This document shows positions 10,699-20,136 of a stretch of DNA of 64,000 nucleotides, piece after piece (the stretch's first letter is position 1; each line of letters opens with the position of its first letter). The notes below the pieces were generated by a model. The model had not been told where the DNA came from and searched no databases. It was given only the letters and a program-made list of their open reading frames with translations. The translations under genes were made by a program, and so were the position numbers. The DNA comes from Erigeron canadensis (lineage: Eukaryota; Streptophyta; Magnoliopsida; Asterales; Asteraceae): the NCBI RefSeq assembly GCF_010389155.1, contig NC_057767.1, forward strand, positions 9,159,765-9,223,764, in the 5' to 3' direction.

Positions 10699-11350
10699 TG
10701 TTAAGTCTGGGATTCGCTGAAGGAGACTTGAAAATTGACACATGTCGTCAGCAAGTCTCTTTACAATTTGTCAGCAGATGAAGAGACGTCTTCAGCGGGA
10801 TGCATGCTGACCTAAGTTTGTCTTGGCGGGAAATATTCAAACTACATAAAGACAAAAAGTCACATGGTGGTTAACTAACTGTAATTTGCCCTAAATGGTA
10901 AATGTACATGTTGGGACCAAAGCAAGGGTTCTCTCTCTCTCTTACCCGATTTGGTATAGAAGACAACAGGCACATGATTCAAGTACCATGAGCCAATTGG
11001 AGTTCGACAACCACCATCAAGTCACAATCAAAGAAGGTTGTGTTGCCTCATGTCTTCCCCTATATAAAGCAACACAGCCACATTGTGTTAAGTGGCTTGC
11101 CGTCAATCTAAAAACATGTATCACTTGTAATTGCTTAAGTTTTCCTTTTCTGTCTAGACTTAGCAATTATCTTTGTTCTTTTGTATTCTTGTAAGTCAAG
11201 TGTAAGATCAACCATGTATTCATCGTTTAATCAATGATACATATGATTATCCTTGCATTGATGTATTGCAATTGAACTTTACATTGTTCTTGTTGCTTAC
11301 TTGCCTGCTTATTTTCTTTCTTGTATTCTAAATTAAACATAAGTTGTGCA
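10699..11350 (+). mobile_element. Sirevirus 3' LTR (right edge uncertain)
   Basis: It starts TGTTAAGTCTGGG right after the polypurine tract. A TATA box (TATATAAA, 11061-11068) lies about 360 bp in, and T-rich DNA follows, as expected for U3-R-U5. A CT microsatellite occurs at about 10929-10943. The end must be a CA; candidates are 11283, 11350 and 11361. The missing 5' LTR would settle it. Confidence 0.7.
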
Positions 11351-11361
11351 TTCGTGGATCA

Positions 11362-11828
11362 TTAGTGTTTATTTGGTTGCGCGCGTAATACGTGAGTGAT
11401 AGAAGATATAATTAGAAGATAATTAGGATTTAAATTTGATTTAATTAAGAATATTAAAAGGGACACTTGTCACTCAAGTAATGCACCATTTGTCGTTTAA
11501 ACAATACCACAATCATGTTTCAATTTATTGATAAATTTGGAGACTATACATCCATCAGACGGGTCTGGACTAGTTAGTAATTTGTAAATATTATAATGCG
11601 TAAGTTTACATAATTAATTAAATGTAAATCTACGTGGGTTCATATTATAAAATCTAAAAATTATGGTTAGCCTTTTTAATATATATGGTCCACCTGTATT
11701 TTATTTTTTTAATATCATAACTTAATCACATATTTAATTAATTACTCGTAATTTATAGGGAATCGAAAAATGTGATTTGTTAGTTTATAATAGGTTAATT
11801 GTCTTATAATATAATATATATTTATATA
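11362..11828. other. AT-rich stretch, nothing recognised
   Basis: No ORF, RNA gene or clear repeat is visible. It may include the last bases of the LTR and then flanking DNA. Confidence 0.5.
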
Positions 11829-13406
11829 TATAAGTAGGAAATTGCTATTTACGACAGATTTGTGATAGATTTTTTCGGTCGGAAAAACCTTTGTCACTAA
11901 TTGATCTTTGACAGAATTTCCGACGGAAAGATTTGTCTTCCGACAGATAATTTCATCGGAAAGTTTGTGAGAAGCCTAATTTGTAAAGTTAGTGAGTCTG
12001 TCTGAAATTAAAAACTTGGCAACAAATTTTCCGACAAAACTTTTGATCAGATTTTGTCACAAATTTATCAAAAGAAGTTATTATTCATATTATTTAACTA
12101 TAAATATGACAACTGATATATGACAAATTCATTAATTAAATTAAAACAACAATAAACAAAGTTAGATTTCCTGTTGCAAACAAATGATGCACACTTTTCA
12201 AACCAAAAAAAAACTGGTTAATTTCTTATAAATCTTTCCAAAGGGTATTCATTAAGGATTGAATGGTCATTTCACATTTTTTTTTCTAACTATATCCAAA
12301 AGTGGGGTGTTTAGAAAATTTGTATTTTTATAATAATATAACAATATAGATAAAGAAACATAAAATAACTACTATTTATTTATCTATGTTCATGAAAACA
12401 ATAGCGAGTTCAGTAGCAGCTTTAACAAGTGCAATAATTCGATCAATTGACTTGACAACACAGTTAATTCATTTTATAAAGTTATACTAATTTTAACACC
12501 TAAAAGCTATGATTGGTTAATAGAAAACACTAGTGTATTTTAGTTTTATAACATATCTTTTTCTAACAATTGAAAGGTAATTAAATGTATAACATAACAA
12601 ACAAAACTGTATAAAAAAGAAAACCTAAACCGATCTAGACCGTACCGGAAAATCGACAAACCAAACCGAACCAAAACCAAATCCAATAAATTTGGTATCC
12701 TAAAAACCGAACGAGTCAATTCGGGTTCCCATTTTAGGTCAAACTGACCCATGCTCACCCCTAACATAAATAACAACACATTTTAATTTAGTTTTATAAC
12801 CTTATATATGTATATACTCCTATTTCTGAATTTTATTTGTACCTCAATGCGGATAATTTTATAAATTAGTACATCAACGAGTACTTAAAACTTGATTATT
12901 TGTAGTTTTTAAGAAATATATGAAACGACCTAACTTTTTATGAACCTATTCACACCAATCCCTAATTTTTAAATTTCTTGTTGATTTTCCGATAGAATTT
13001 ACCCAAGTGATTTTTTGATGGATTCCGACGCAATATCAAGTTATGTATTTTTTTTTTTTCTAATTTTAATTCGTATTGTTTATAACAAGTCTTAAAGATA
13101 TTCCAACAAATGCTCCTTAGATAGAAAACTAAATAAATAAAACTAAAAGAAAAAAAATGTTGCTACGGATTTACCGACGGAATACAAACATGTGAAAATT
13201 TGCATAGGAAATTTCGTCAAAAAAACTCAACTTTTTCCGACCGATTTTCCGACTGATATAATTATGTCGAAAAATCCATCGGAAATTTGACGGAAAAACC
13301 ATCGATGAGTTGAAGAACTGCCTTTCATCGGAGTTTCTGGCGAAAATCCATTGAAAATTTCCAACAGGATTGGATTATGTCGGAAAATGGCTTTTTTCTA
13401 GTAGTG
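11829..13406. mobile_element. Non-autonomous CACTA (En/Spm) element, no transposase
   Basis: The right end reads CTTTTTTCTAGTAGTG, whose complement is CACTACTAGAAAAAAG, a classic CACTA terminus. Many subterminal motifs of the TTTCCGACGGA type in both orientations fill 11870-12070 and 12980-13400, as in CACTA transposase-binding regions. The left terminus (TATAAGTAGGAAATTG) is degenerate; two C-to-T changes would account for most of the difference. The 3-bp TSD cannot be confirmed. The interior has no coding capacity. Confidence 0.65.
12600..12765 (-). mobile_element. hAT-like fragment (CCGAACC-rich, one terminus)
   Basis: On the minus strand it starts TAGGGGTGAGCATGGGTC and continues with GGTTCGGTTTGG-type runs, typical of short plant hAT derivatives. 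I could not find the partner terminus or an 8-bp TSD. It lies inside the CACTA interval and is probably a truncated nested insertion. Confidence 0.4.
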
Positions 13407-13454
13407 TATATTAACATAAGATAAAATAAATACTAAAATTAGATTAAGAAACAA

Positions 13455-13577
13455 TTTTACTTTTTTTTTCTTTTAAATATGAATTATTCGTGAATGTCGA
13501 CAGTTTTAACATACGTTGTTTTAATCGGGTTCATGTTAGAAAGTTCTCGCTGAATAGATCTCAATTTAAACTTCTAG
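13455..13577 (-). mobile_element. Decayed SINE fragment, same family as 39691-40040
   Basis: TTTTAACATACGTTGTTTT, AATCGGGTTCATG and TTAGAAAGTT match TCTAACATACATTGTCTT, AACCGGGTCCACG and CTAGAGAGCTT of the better SINE copy near 39750. The T-run that would be its tail is present upstream. Most differences are C/T or G/A. Confidence 0.6.
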
Positions 13578-13984
13578 ATAAAAAAAACACTATCATCAAA
13601 CCCACTCAAATCCACCACATGTGGAAATTAAATGTATATGCTTATTCCAAAATATGCCTAATTAACGTGAGATTCAACCTTGTGAATAAAATAAAAGCCT
13701 TCTTTATCACTACACCATTTGGTGATACAATTCAAATTATATGTTCTGGTTGGTGAATGAACTTCAAAAAGCTGATTTTATTAATGGGAGATTGTTTTTA
13801 TTATTTATTATCTTTATATTGTGGGAAAGTGAATATGTGTATATTACGTATTTAAGCTTAGGTATAGATTATCTTACATATCAATTTTTAAATATCTTTT
13901 GTGATATAAATAAATCACATGACCTACATGATAGCTACGTATTCTCTTCTACTTATAATATTGTTGTTCTTCTATACGTTCACC

Positions 13985-13991
13985 TATATAA
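13985..13991 (+). promoter_or_regulatory. TATA box of the BAHD gene
   Basis: TATATAA lies 48 bp upstream of the BAHD ATG, with no other ATG between. The leader would be very short. The upstream 400 bp is AT-rich and otherwise featureless. Confidence 0.5.
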
Positions 13992-14038
13992 CTACCACTC
14001 AGTTTGGAAAATATATGCAATAGAATTTTCCTAGCTAG

Positions 14039-15430
14039 ATGAGTTCGATTTCTATGTTATCTGTACTAGAAAACTTACATGTATCACCAACTCCTGACAC
14101 TATAAGTGATAGTACATCTTTGCCGATGACTTTCATGGACATACAACATATACTTACACCCCCACCACACACGGCTTTATTCTTTAAACTTCCACTTACC
14201 AAAGCCGAATTCATTGCATCTATTGTTCCCAAGCTTAAACACTCGTTATCAATCACCCTTGGACATTTTCTCCCTTTTGCTGGTAACCTAATCGTATACG
14301 CTACTAATACTACGATGCCTGAAATCCTTTATGTCGAAGGTGATTATGTCAAGGTTACGATTGCAGAATGTAATCTTGATTTTAATGATCTTACGGGATA
14401 CCATCCTCGAAACTGTGATAAGTTTTACCATCTTATACCTCTACTTGGAAATTACGTTAAAACATCAAATTACGTAAAGATTCCAGTCTTATCCCTTCAA
14501 GTCACATTATTTCCAAATAGTGGTTTTTCGCTTGTGGTGACTTCGCATCATTGCCTTACTGATGCTAGCACCCTTTTTTGTTTCATGAATGCGTGGGCAT
14601 CGATTGCTAAATGTGGTTCAGATGAGTCCTTTTTAGCAAATGGGAATCTACCATTTTTCGGAAGAGTAGTAGTGAATGACCCGGAAAGAGATAAATCATC
14701 TCTAATGATGGCAAAAGTTGAAACACTTTTCGATAAAGAGTACTATCAACCCCCAAAGCTATCTGGCCCAAGTGATAAAGTCCGTGGATCGTTCGTGTTA
14801 ACACGGACTTTCATAGATCAGTTGAAGAACTCGGTTTCAACCATACTCCCAACATTACCATACGTATCATCTTTTACTGTAATATGTGCTCATATATGGT
14901 GTTGCCTTGCAAAGACGTTCAACGAAGATGGACGACAAGGATTTATGTTCGGAGTGGATGCTAGGAGACGTTTGGATCCACCTATTCCAACATCCTATGT
15001 TGGTAATTGTATTGTTGATAATATGACGATTGCAAAAGGCACCCTTTTAACCGGAAATGAAGGGTTCGTTACTGCTGCGAAATTAATAGGAGAAAACCTA
15101 CATAAAATGTTGACGGGTAAACATGATATTCTTGCAAATAAATTGATAGGAGAAAAACTACATGAAATGGCAACCGATAAAGATGGATGGCCAAAAAGAC
15201 TAGTAGTCGTAGCCGGGACACCAAAAGTAAGATACTATGACTTGGATTTCGGATGGGGGAAACCAGAAAAGCTTGAAAAACTTACATTGGACCATTTTTT
15301 CGTCTATGGTGGACTCGCCGTATCTATGGATGGCGGCAAACTCAACCAAGATGTAGAGATAGGCGTTCGCCTTACGGCTACCCAAATGGAAACTTTTGCT
15401 TTCGAGTTCAACAAAGCGCCCGAAGCATAA
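14039..15430 (+). CDS. BAHD acyltransferase, anthocyanin/phenolic-glucoside malonyltransferase-like
   Basis: The 463-residue protein has the BAHD hallmarks. The catalytic HxxxD is H171-C-L-T-D175 in SHHCLTDAST, and the structural DFGWG is at 403-407. A YVGNC at 320-324 sits where the malonyl-transfer clade usually has YFGNC. BAHD enzymes move acyl groups from CoA thioesters to hydroxyls or amines in the cytosol; this clade acylates flavonoid or other phenolic glycosides. Substrate is inference. The coding region is uninterrupted, which is common in this clade. A 20-residue in-frame tandem duplication (KLIGENLH.. then KLIGEKLH..) lies between the two motif regions and lengthens the protein. 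ATG 14039 is the first start after the TATA box. A MITE begins directly after the stop. Confidence 0.93.
   Translation: MSSISMLSVLENLHVSPTPDTISDSTSLPMTFMDIQHILTPPPHTALFFKLPLTKAEFIASIVPKLKHSLSITLGHFLPFAGNLIVYATNTTMPEILYVEGDYVKVTIAECNLDFNDLTGYHPRNCDKFYHLIPLLGNYVKTSNYVKIPVLSLQVTLFPNSGFSLVVTSHHCLTDASTLFCFMNAWASIAKCGSDESFLANGNLPFFGRVVVNDPERDKSSLMMAKVETLFDKEYYQPPKLSGPSDKVRGSFVLTRTFIDQLKNSVSTILPTLPYVSSFTVICAHIWCCLAKTFNEDGRQGFMFGVDARRRLDPPIPTSYVGNCIVDNMTIAKGTLLTGNEGFVTAAKLIGENLHKMLTGKHDILANKLIGEKLHEMATDKDGWPKRLVVVAGTPKVRYYDLDFGWGKPEKLEKLTLDHFFVYGGLAVSMDGGKLNQDVEIGVRLTATQMETFAFEFNKAPEA
15080..15199 (+). repeat. 60-nt in-frame tandem duplication inside the BAHD gene
   Basis: Unit 1 is 15080-15139 and unit 2 is 15140-15199. 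The first 30 nt of the two match at 27 positions and the rest has diverged. It adds 20 residues with helical character (LIGE-LH-M). Only part of the unit is still similar, so the event is not very recent. Confidence 0.8.
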
Positions 15431-15437
15431 ATTTAAG

Positions 15438-15754
15438 GTTGTAGTATCTGGGGATGTAAGTAATTAACTTATATATTTTTTCTATAAAAGGGTGTATCAT
15501 CTGTGTGAATTTAACTTTCATTTGGTTCATTGTATGTAATCAACCCGTCAAATTGAACGATTAATGTAAAAGTGTATACATGACACACCATATGAGCTGC
15601 CACGTAGAAGTTTTTGATTGGTCAACCTTAAAATTTTACATTAATTGTTCAAATTTAGCAGGTTAGTTGCATACAATGAATCAAATGAAAGTTACATTCA
15701 TACAATAGAAAAAATTGTAAAAGTTACTTACACTTCCAGATCATACTTATCCCT
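15438..15754. mobile_element. Mutator-type MITE with long inverted repeats, directly after the BAHD stop codon
   Basis: The arms fold back over more than 100 bp: GTGAATTTAACTTTCATTTG near 15512 pairs with the block near 15680. The outer arms are ATCTGGGGATGTAAGTAA and TTACTTACACTTCCAGAT. AAATTTAAG occurs at 15429-15437 and 15755-15763, fitting a 9-bp TSD. The left copy overlaps the last two bases of the BAHD stop TAA (15428-15430), so the gene's 3' UTR is largely element sequence. Confidence 0.8.
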
Positions 15755-16020
15755 AAATTTAAGACCTATCGAATTACTATACTTTAGGTTGTTTAATTGT
15801 TGTCTTGAATAAGTGGTATGCTTTACATACTAGGTTTACATACTAGGTTTGAGATGAATATTAATCGTGTGTATGCATATTTGGATGTCAATGTTCATCA
15901 ATAAATTTCAGCATAATTTTTTAGTGAAAAATGTATGCATGTTTTAGCATGTAAAAGTATCCAAATTCAAATCTATAGAGTGATGAGGATATTCTAATAT
16001 CGATCTATAACCATATTATT

Positions 16021-16659
16021 ATGAGAAAATCGTTACAATAGCCAATTTTCGTTGCGATCATACCAAAATAGCCAAGATTTTTGGATTATCACAAAATAGC
16101 CAACAAATAATGAAAATCGCAACTCGCAGTTCGCAACAGTTTGACTTTGACTTTTTTTTTTTTATACTAGTTTATTATATTAAACATGAATACAAAACTT
16201 CAAATAAGTTTGTCTTTTAATAATGTTTTCTACTAACTATTATTATGTATGTTTCTCTTTATTAAGTTTGTAATGTTTCTTATATATTTGTGTTGTAGGT
16301 TAATGTTTTGTGTGTTTTAATTTCTTAATGTTTTATATTTTAAATAAATGTTATGTTTTATTTAGTTGTATTGCTTTTTAAAATTAATGAAAGTTTAGGG
16401 TTTATTTGAAGTTTTGTATTCATGTCTAATATAATAAACTAGTATCTTAACAAAATAAAAAAAAATAAAAAAGTCAAAGTCAAACTGTTGCAACCTGCGA
16501 GTTGCGATTTCCATTTTTTGTTGCGATTTTGGCATTTTTTGTTGCGATTTTCATTTTTTGTTGCGATTTTGTTGGCTATTTTATGATCTGAAAAACCTTG
16601 ACTATTTTGGTACGATCGCAACGAAAATTGCCTATTGTCGCGATTTTCTCCATTATTAT
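16021..16659. mobile_element. Foldback element with arms of about 185 bp
   Basis: The left arm (GAGAAAATCGTTACAATAGC..) and the complement of the right arm (GGAGAAAATCGCGACAATAG..) match through AACAGTTTGACTTTGAC and on to GAATACAAAACTTCAAATAA. The right arm has extra copies of a 19-bp ATTTTTTGTTGCGATTTTC-type unit. TATAACCATATTATT occurs on both sides (16006-16020 and 16660-16674). Long arms suggest a Mutator-like origin, but a 15-bp flanking repeat is longer than the usual 9-11 bp. No coding capacity. Confidence 0.75.
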
Positions 16660-16702
16660 TATAACCATATTATTGTACTGTCAGTGTATTCTGCCGCATA
16701 TA

Positions 16703-16801
16703 TATATAATATAGCTTTAGTATCAAATGCTGCGGATGGCGATGGAGTGTCATGTCGCCTGACAACTACAAGTAATATTTTACATATTTTTATGACATTA
16801 C
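16703..16801 (+). repeat. 99-bp direct repeat, copy A
   Basis: It is 95/99 identical without gaps to 18907-19005, 2,204 bp downstream. The shared block runs from TATATAATATAGCTTTAG to TTTTTATGACATTAC. Copy B begins exactly at the base after a Helitron-type CTAG end. Confidence 0.9.
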
Positions 16802-17049
16802 CGTGTGTTTTGTATTGTTTGTTCATATAGCTATTTTTATGTCATGTTACCGTGTGTTTCTATCGTCTAACTTAATCATGTCATATAGCCCATTGATGTT
16901 TACTTGGCATCGGTGTTTATCGCTTAAAAGTAGACATGAGAAAGTATGTTTAGTTATTAATTTTTTAAAAGTTAATTTGGAAGTTTTGTATTATTACAAA
17001 TTAAAGCTTATGATGTGAGTTCGTTAGCCAAGTGTCTGCTGAAATGTAG

Positions 17050-18012
17050 ACTTTTGTTAACACCTGCAAGACCAGATTGCAGGACATGGAAAGATATCAA
17101 GAAGCAATGGATATATAGTAGTATTAGGTTTGTGAGGGTTTGGCCTAGAGAAGTGGCTTAGTTACGCTACAGAGGACTTTGACGTGACAGGAAGAGTGGT
17201 AGGTAGATGGAGGTGGAAGTACGGAATTCCGAATGCGTTAGAGGAGCTTCCAGATAGAAGTAGTGGAATGCGATGGTAAGGCATATGGGTTTTAGATTAA
17301 GTAGACTTTTTATTTAGACTTTGGTTCTCTGTGACCTTTCGTAGGGGTTTTTGGCCTTGAGTCGTGAGAGGCCTAAACCGAGGGGGGAGGTTACTCTTGT
17401 GTTTGTTTCCCCCAAGATGGCTGTCGGAGGACATGACCAATGAGAGTTTATCTAGAGGAGTAGGGGTTTAGGACTAGTTTATTGGTTTAGAAGAGCAGGT
17501 GAGAGGATTAGGATTAGGATAGATAGGTGGCCTAAGGTCCTTTTTTCCATAGGTTGTTTAGAAGTAGTTACTGATTTGGCTCAGTCGGGATCTTTTCAGG
17601 TTTTGTCATTTCTTATTTACTTGTATGTTTGTCTTGTTGTTTCCCACTACTTGTTCGAGTTACGTATTAGTTTGCTACTTTTATGTTGTTTAATATGTCC
17701 AATATGGTTGCTTTCGTATTTGTATTTGTATTTGTATTGTCAAACATGTTTCTAAGATATCGGTAGGACGCATGAGTGATAAACGTTCGACCCGCATAGT
17801 AGCCGGACCCAGTAGACAGGTATTCCTACTTTTCAGATTCTCGGCAGACCAGTATGATTTTCTAAACATTTCTCATTTTCCGTCTTGCACTCCTTTGTGG
17901 CCGAAGGTCCCTATGGAAGCAGTCTCTCTACCTTTGTGTAGAGGTAAGACTGTCTACAGCTTACCTCCCCCATACCCCGCGCAGGGATTGGGTCCTGTTG
18001 TTGTTGTTGTAA
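17050..18012 (+). mobile_element. 5'-truncated RTE-type LINE 3' region (or TS-SINE-like tail)
   Basis: 17886-18012 reads GGCCGAAGGTCCCTATGG, GTAGAGGTAAGACTGTCTAC, TACCCCGCGCAGGGATTGGG and ends in a (TTG)n tail. I recognise this as the 3' end common to plant RTE LINEs and TS-type SINEs. The upstream, relatively GC-rich 800 bp is probably the LINE's 3' coding/UTR portion, but I cannot find a clean reverse-transcriptase frame. The tail is solid; the left limit is a guess. Confidence 0.5.
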
Positions 18013-18332
18013 TAATACGAGTTTGACTAGAACTGCTACCATGAAGGCAATAGCCAAAACTCAAAAGGAGTGCAGTGAAAGCGGCTCAACGGGTGCAAGT
18101 CCCGGTCTCCGAAGGGTGCCCCGACCTTGGTGTAGGAGAACTTCGAATCAACAGCAAGAAGTGATGATGGAAGTTACACTTATACTTATATTTCTGAAGT
18201 ACAAGGCCTAAATTACAAGGCCTTCTTTATTTAAATTTCATTTTGATAATTGTTGGACTATATAACTGTATACATAGATGGTTTGTATAGTTGTAAGAAA
18301 ACATTTATAATACAGATTTGATTATATATATA

Positions 18333-18712
18333 CGAGCATGGTACCCTAAAAGTGCCGGAACGACTCTAGTGGTGCAAGCGAAGGTTTCAGTCTTGTCCGC
18401 AATGCGGCGGCGGTAACGGCGACGACGGTATAGTGGGGTTGGTGACGCGTGGTGATGACATCGACAATTGGTGTCGAGTGGTGTAAGTTGATGTTAATAT
18501 AATAGAACTATTTTATAAGATAAGGACTTAAAATGTAAATTAGCAAGATAAGAGTTTAGGATGTAAATTAATTCATTAAGGACAAATTTGGTAATTTATA
18601 AAACCCTTCCATGGTGGGGTGTTTATTAAGGACATTTTAGTAATTTCACATGTGACATTTTGGTAACACTTTTCATTTTGAGGAGGGTGTATAATCTTTA
18701 ATAAGGAGTATA
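18333..18712 (-). mobile_element. Helitron-derived element, variant CTCG end
   Basis: On the plus strand it opens ACGAGCATGGTACCC, the complement of GGGTACCATGCTCGT, also seen at 22888 and, degenerate, at 61575. The usual CCGCAATGCGGCGG hairpin follows only after about 54 extra bases (18388-18410). The interior has the family's TTAATTCATTAAGG and GGTAATTT motifs. The right end near 18712 is inferred. Confidence 0.5.
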
Positions 18713-18875
18713 TATATATATATATTGCAACATACTTCAAAGGTTATCTAATGTTATTTCATTTCAAAATTTGTTTTACATTACCTATATATGTATACAT
18801 CTCAAATATTTGGTCTTACTTTTGATTAACTTAATAAACTAATAAGAAACTAATTAAAAACCGTTTTATTAAAAC

Positions 18876-18906
18876 TTATCCGCGTCTTTTGCGGATAAAA
18901 ATCTAG
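18876..18906 (+). mobile_element. Helitron 3' terminus, plus strand (hairpin plus CTAG)
   Basis: TTATCCGC, a 7-nt loop, then GCGGATAA forms a perfect 8-bp stem, followed by AAAT and CTAG|T (18903-18906). A hairpin a few bases before CTRR, with T as next base, is the Helitron 3' signature. The 5' end of this element was not located. Confidence 0.7.
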
Positions 18907-19005
18907 TATATAATATAGCTTTAGTATCAAATGCTGCGGATGGCGATGGAGTGTCATGTTGCCCGACAACTACATGTAATATTTTAGATATTTTTATGAC
19001 ATTAC
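18907..19005 (+). repeat. 99-bp direct repeat, copy B
   Basis: This is the partner of 16703-16801 (four mismatches). Its left edge coincides with the Helitron CTAG|T junction and its right edge with loss of similarity at ATTAC. Confidence 0.9.
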
Positions 19006-19082
19006 AATACTAAAAATAATTTTTTGCTATTTTTAATGGAAAATATATAGTTGTATAATTTTTGGACAGGAGTTGCTAGCTT

Positions 19083-19245
19083 GAATTTGAAAACAACTTG
19101 AATACCTTCCTATATAGCTTTCTTTTCAAGACCATTGTGTTTGTGGAGGTCAAACAGGTTCAAGACAATAAAACATTAAGTCTGTGTTTGATAACACTGG
19201 AATTTGAAAACAACTTGAATACCTTCAAGACAATAAAACATTAAG
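19083..19245 (+). repeat. Local interleaved direct repeats
   Basis: A 26-bp block beginning GAATTTGAAAACAACTTG occurs at 19083 and 19200. CAAGACAATAAAACATTAAG occurs at 19161 and 19226. In the second occurrence the two blocks are fused, which suggests a local duplication followed by deletion. No gene is seen between 19006 and 19560. Confidence 0.85.
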
Positions 19246-19565
19246 AAACCTTGCACCACTGACTGAGCTGAAACCGAACTTCCAAGCCACTTCACAACAC
19301 CACTGAGTCCAATCACACTGTTGTTAAAAAAAAAAAAAAGTTGGTCGATATTTTCGTCCCACTGCTCGCAGATCCCACACAAACTCGATCCAACAGAACA
19401 GTTTCTAGTTGAAAGTTCTATAGCCGTCGGAACCATGTTCATAGAGATTTACTAGGAATACAAAATTTGTGTCTAGTTCCTAGGCAATTTAATAGAACGG
19501 TCATACATATCTATTATTTAGCCCCCTTTTAGTTCAACGTGGCAACCACTTTAAATTAAAGAAAT

Positions 19566-20136
19566 ACTAACACGTTAGACGTGCAATGTGGTGGCAGTGG
19601 TCGTGATGATGGTCTGGTGGCGTCGGCAATAGATGGTGATGGCGTGATTTGCATTATTGGCGGTGGTGGTGGCCATGTCGGGTGTCGTAAGTTGATGTAA
19701 ATGTGATTGATGCAAAGTTAATTAATCTAAAGAGGTAGTTGAGATATTTTAGAAGATAAAGAACTAATAGTGCAAATTATATCATTAGGTATAATGGTCA
19801 TTTTGCATTTCTCTTTTTTTCTAACTTTTCAACAAGAATGCATAATCTTTATATAGTAATATAGGTGGTACCCACGCAATGCATCAACGGTGTAATGACG
19901 ATGACGGATGGTGATGGTTGTGGAGACGTTAAATTGTGTAGGTAATTGTTGTAAAGGTGTTTGATTTACAGAGATTATAAAGATATGTTATAATATAAGA
20001 AATTGATGGTGTAATTTAACATTAAATGTTGATTGTGATTTAATTCATTAAAAGTAGTTTGATTAGTTTACGTGTTCCATTTTCTTTTAACTTTTATTTC
20101 AACATGGGCTTAAAATGTTTATATAGTAAATATGAA
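19566..20136 (-). mobile_element. Two head-to-tail Helitron-derived copies, degenerate
   Basis: The first (about 19566-19862) opens ACTAACACGTTAGACGTGCAATGTGG, has GGT/GGC-rich DNA and ends CTTTATATAGTAATAT. The second (about 19863-20136) opens GGTACCCACGCAATGCATC and ends GTTTATATAGTAAATAT. Both share TAATTCATTA-type interiors with the 22888 element. Ends are eroded and TSDs are not expected for Helitrons. Confidence 0.5.

Larger units (their letters stand above)
1..11350 (+). mobile_element. Sirevirus-type Ty1/copia retrotransposon, 5' part outside window, decayed
   Basis: The order gag, protease, integrase, reverse transcriptase, RNase H is that of Ty1/copia. Three features point to the plant Sirevirus lineage: a gag with a second CCHC knuckle and a coiled coil, a long same-sense ORF between pol and the 3' LTR, and a purine tract directly before a TG-starting LTR. 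The 5' LTR and primer-binding site lie left of base 1, so the TSD cannot be tested. The right boundary is approximate: a CA that could end the LTR occurs at 11283, 11350 or 11361. Stops and frameshifts throughout show that this copy is not autonomous. Confidence 0.9.

Noticed and set aside
12600..12765. Complete hAT element in the CACTA interior
   Set aside because: Only one terminus (TAGGGGTGAGCA) was found. No partner end or 8-bp TSD, so only a fragment is called.
18013..18211. Small ORFs after the LINE tail
   Set aside because: No codon pattern, domain or promoter. They lie between element ends.
16703..19005. Reading the 99-bp direct repeats as LTRs of a TRIM element
   Set aside because: They do not start TG or end CA, there is no PBS or purine tract beside them, and no TSD. 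The 2.1-kb interior is a mix of a LINE tail and Helitron pieces.
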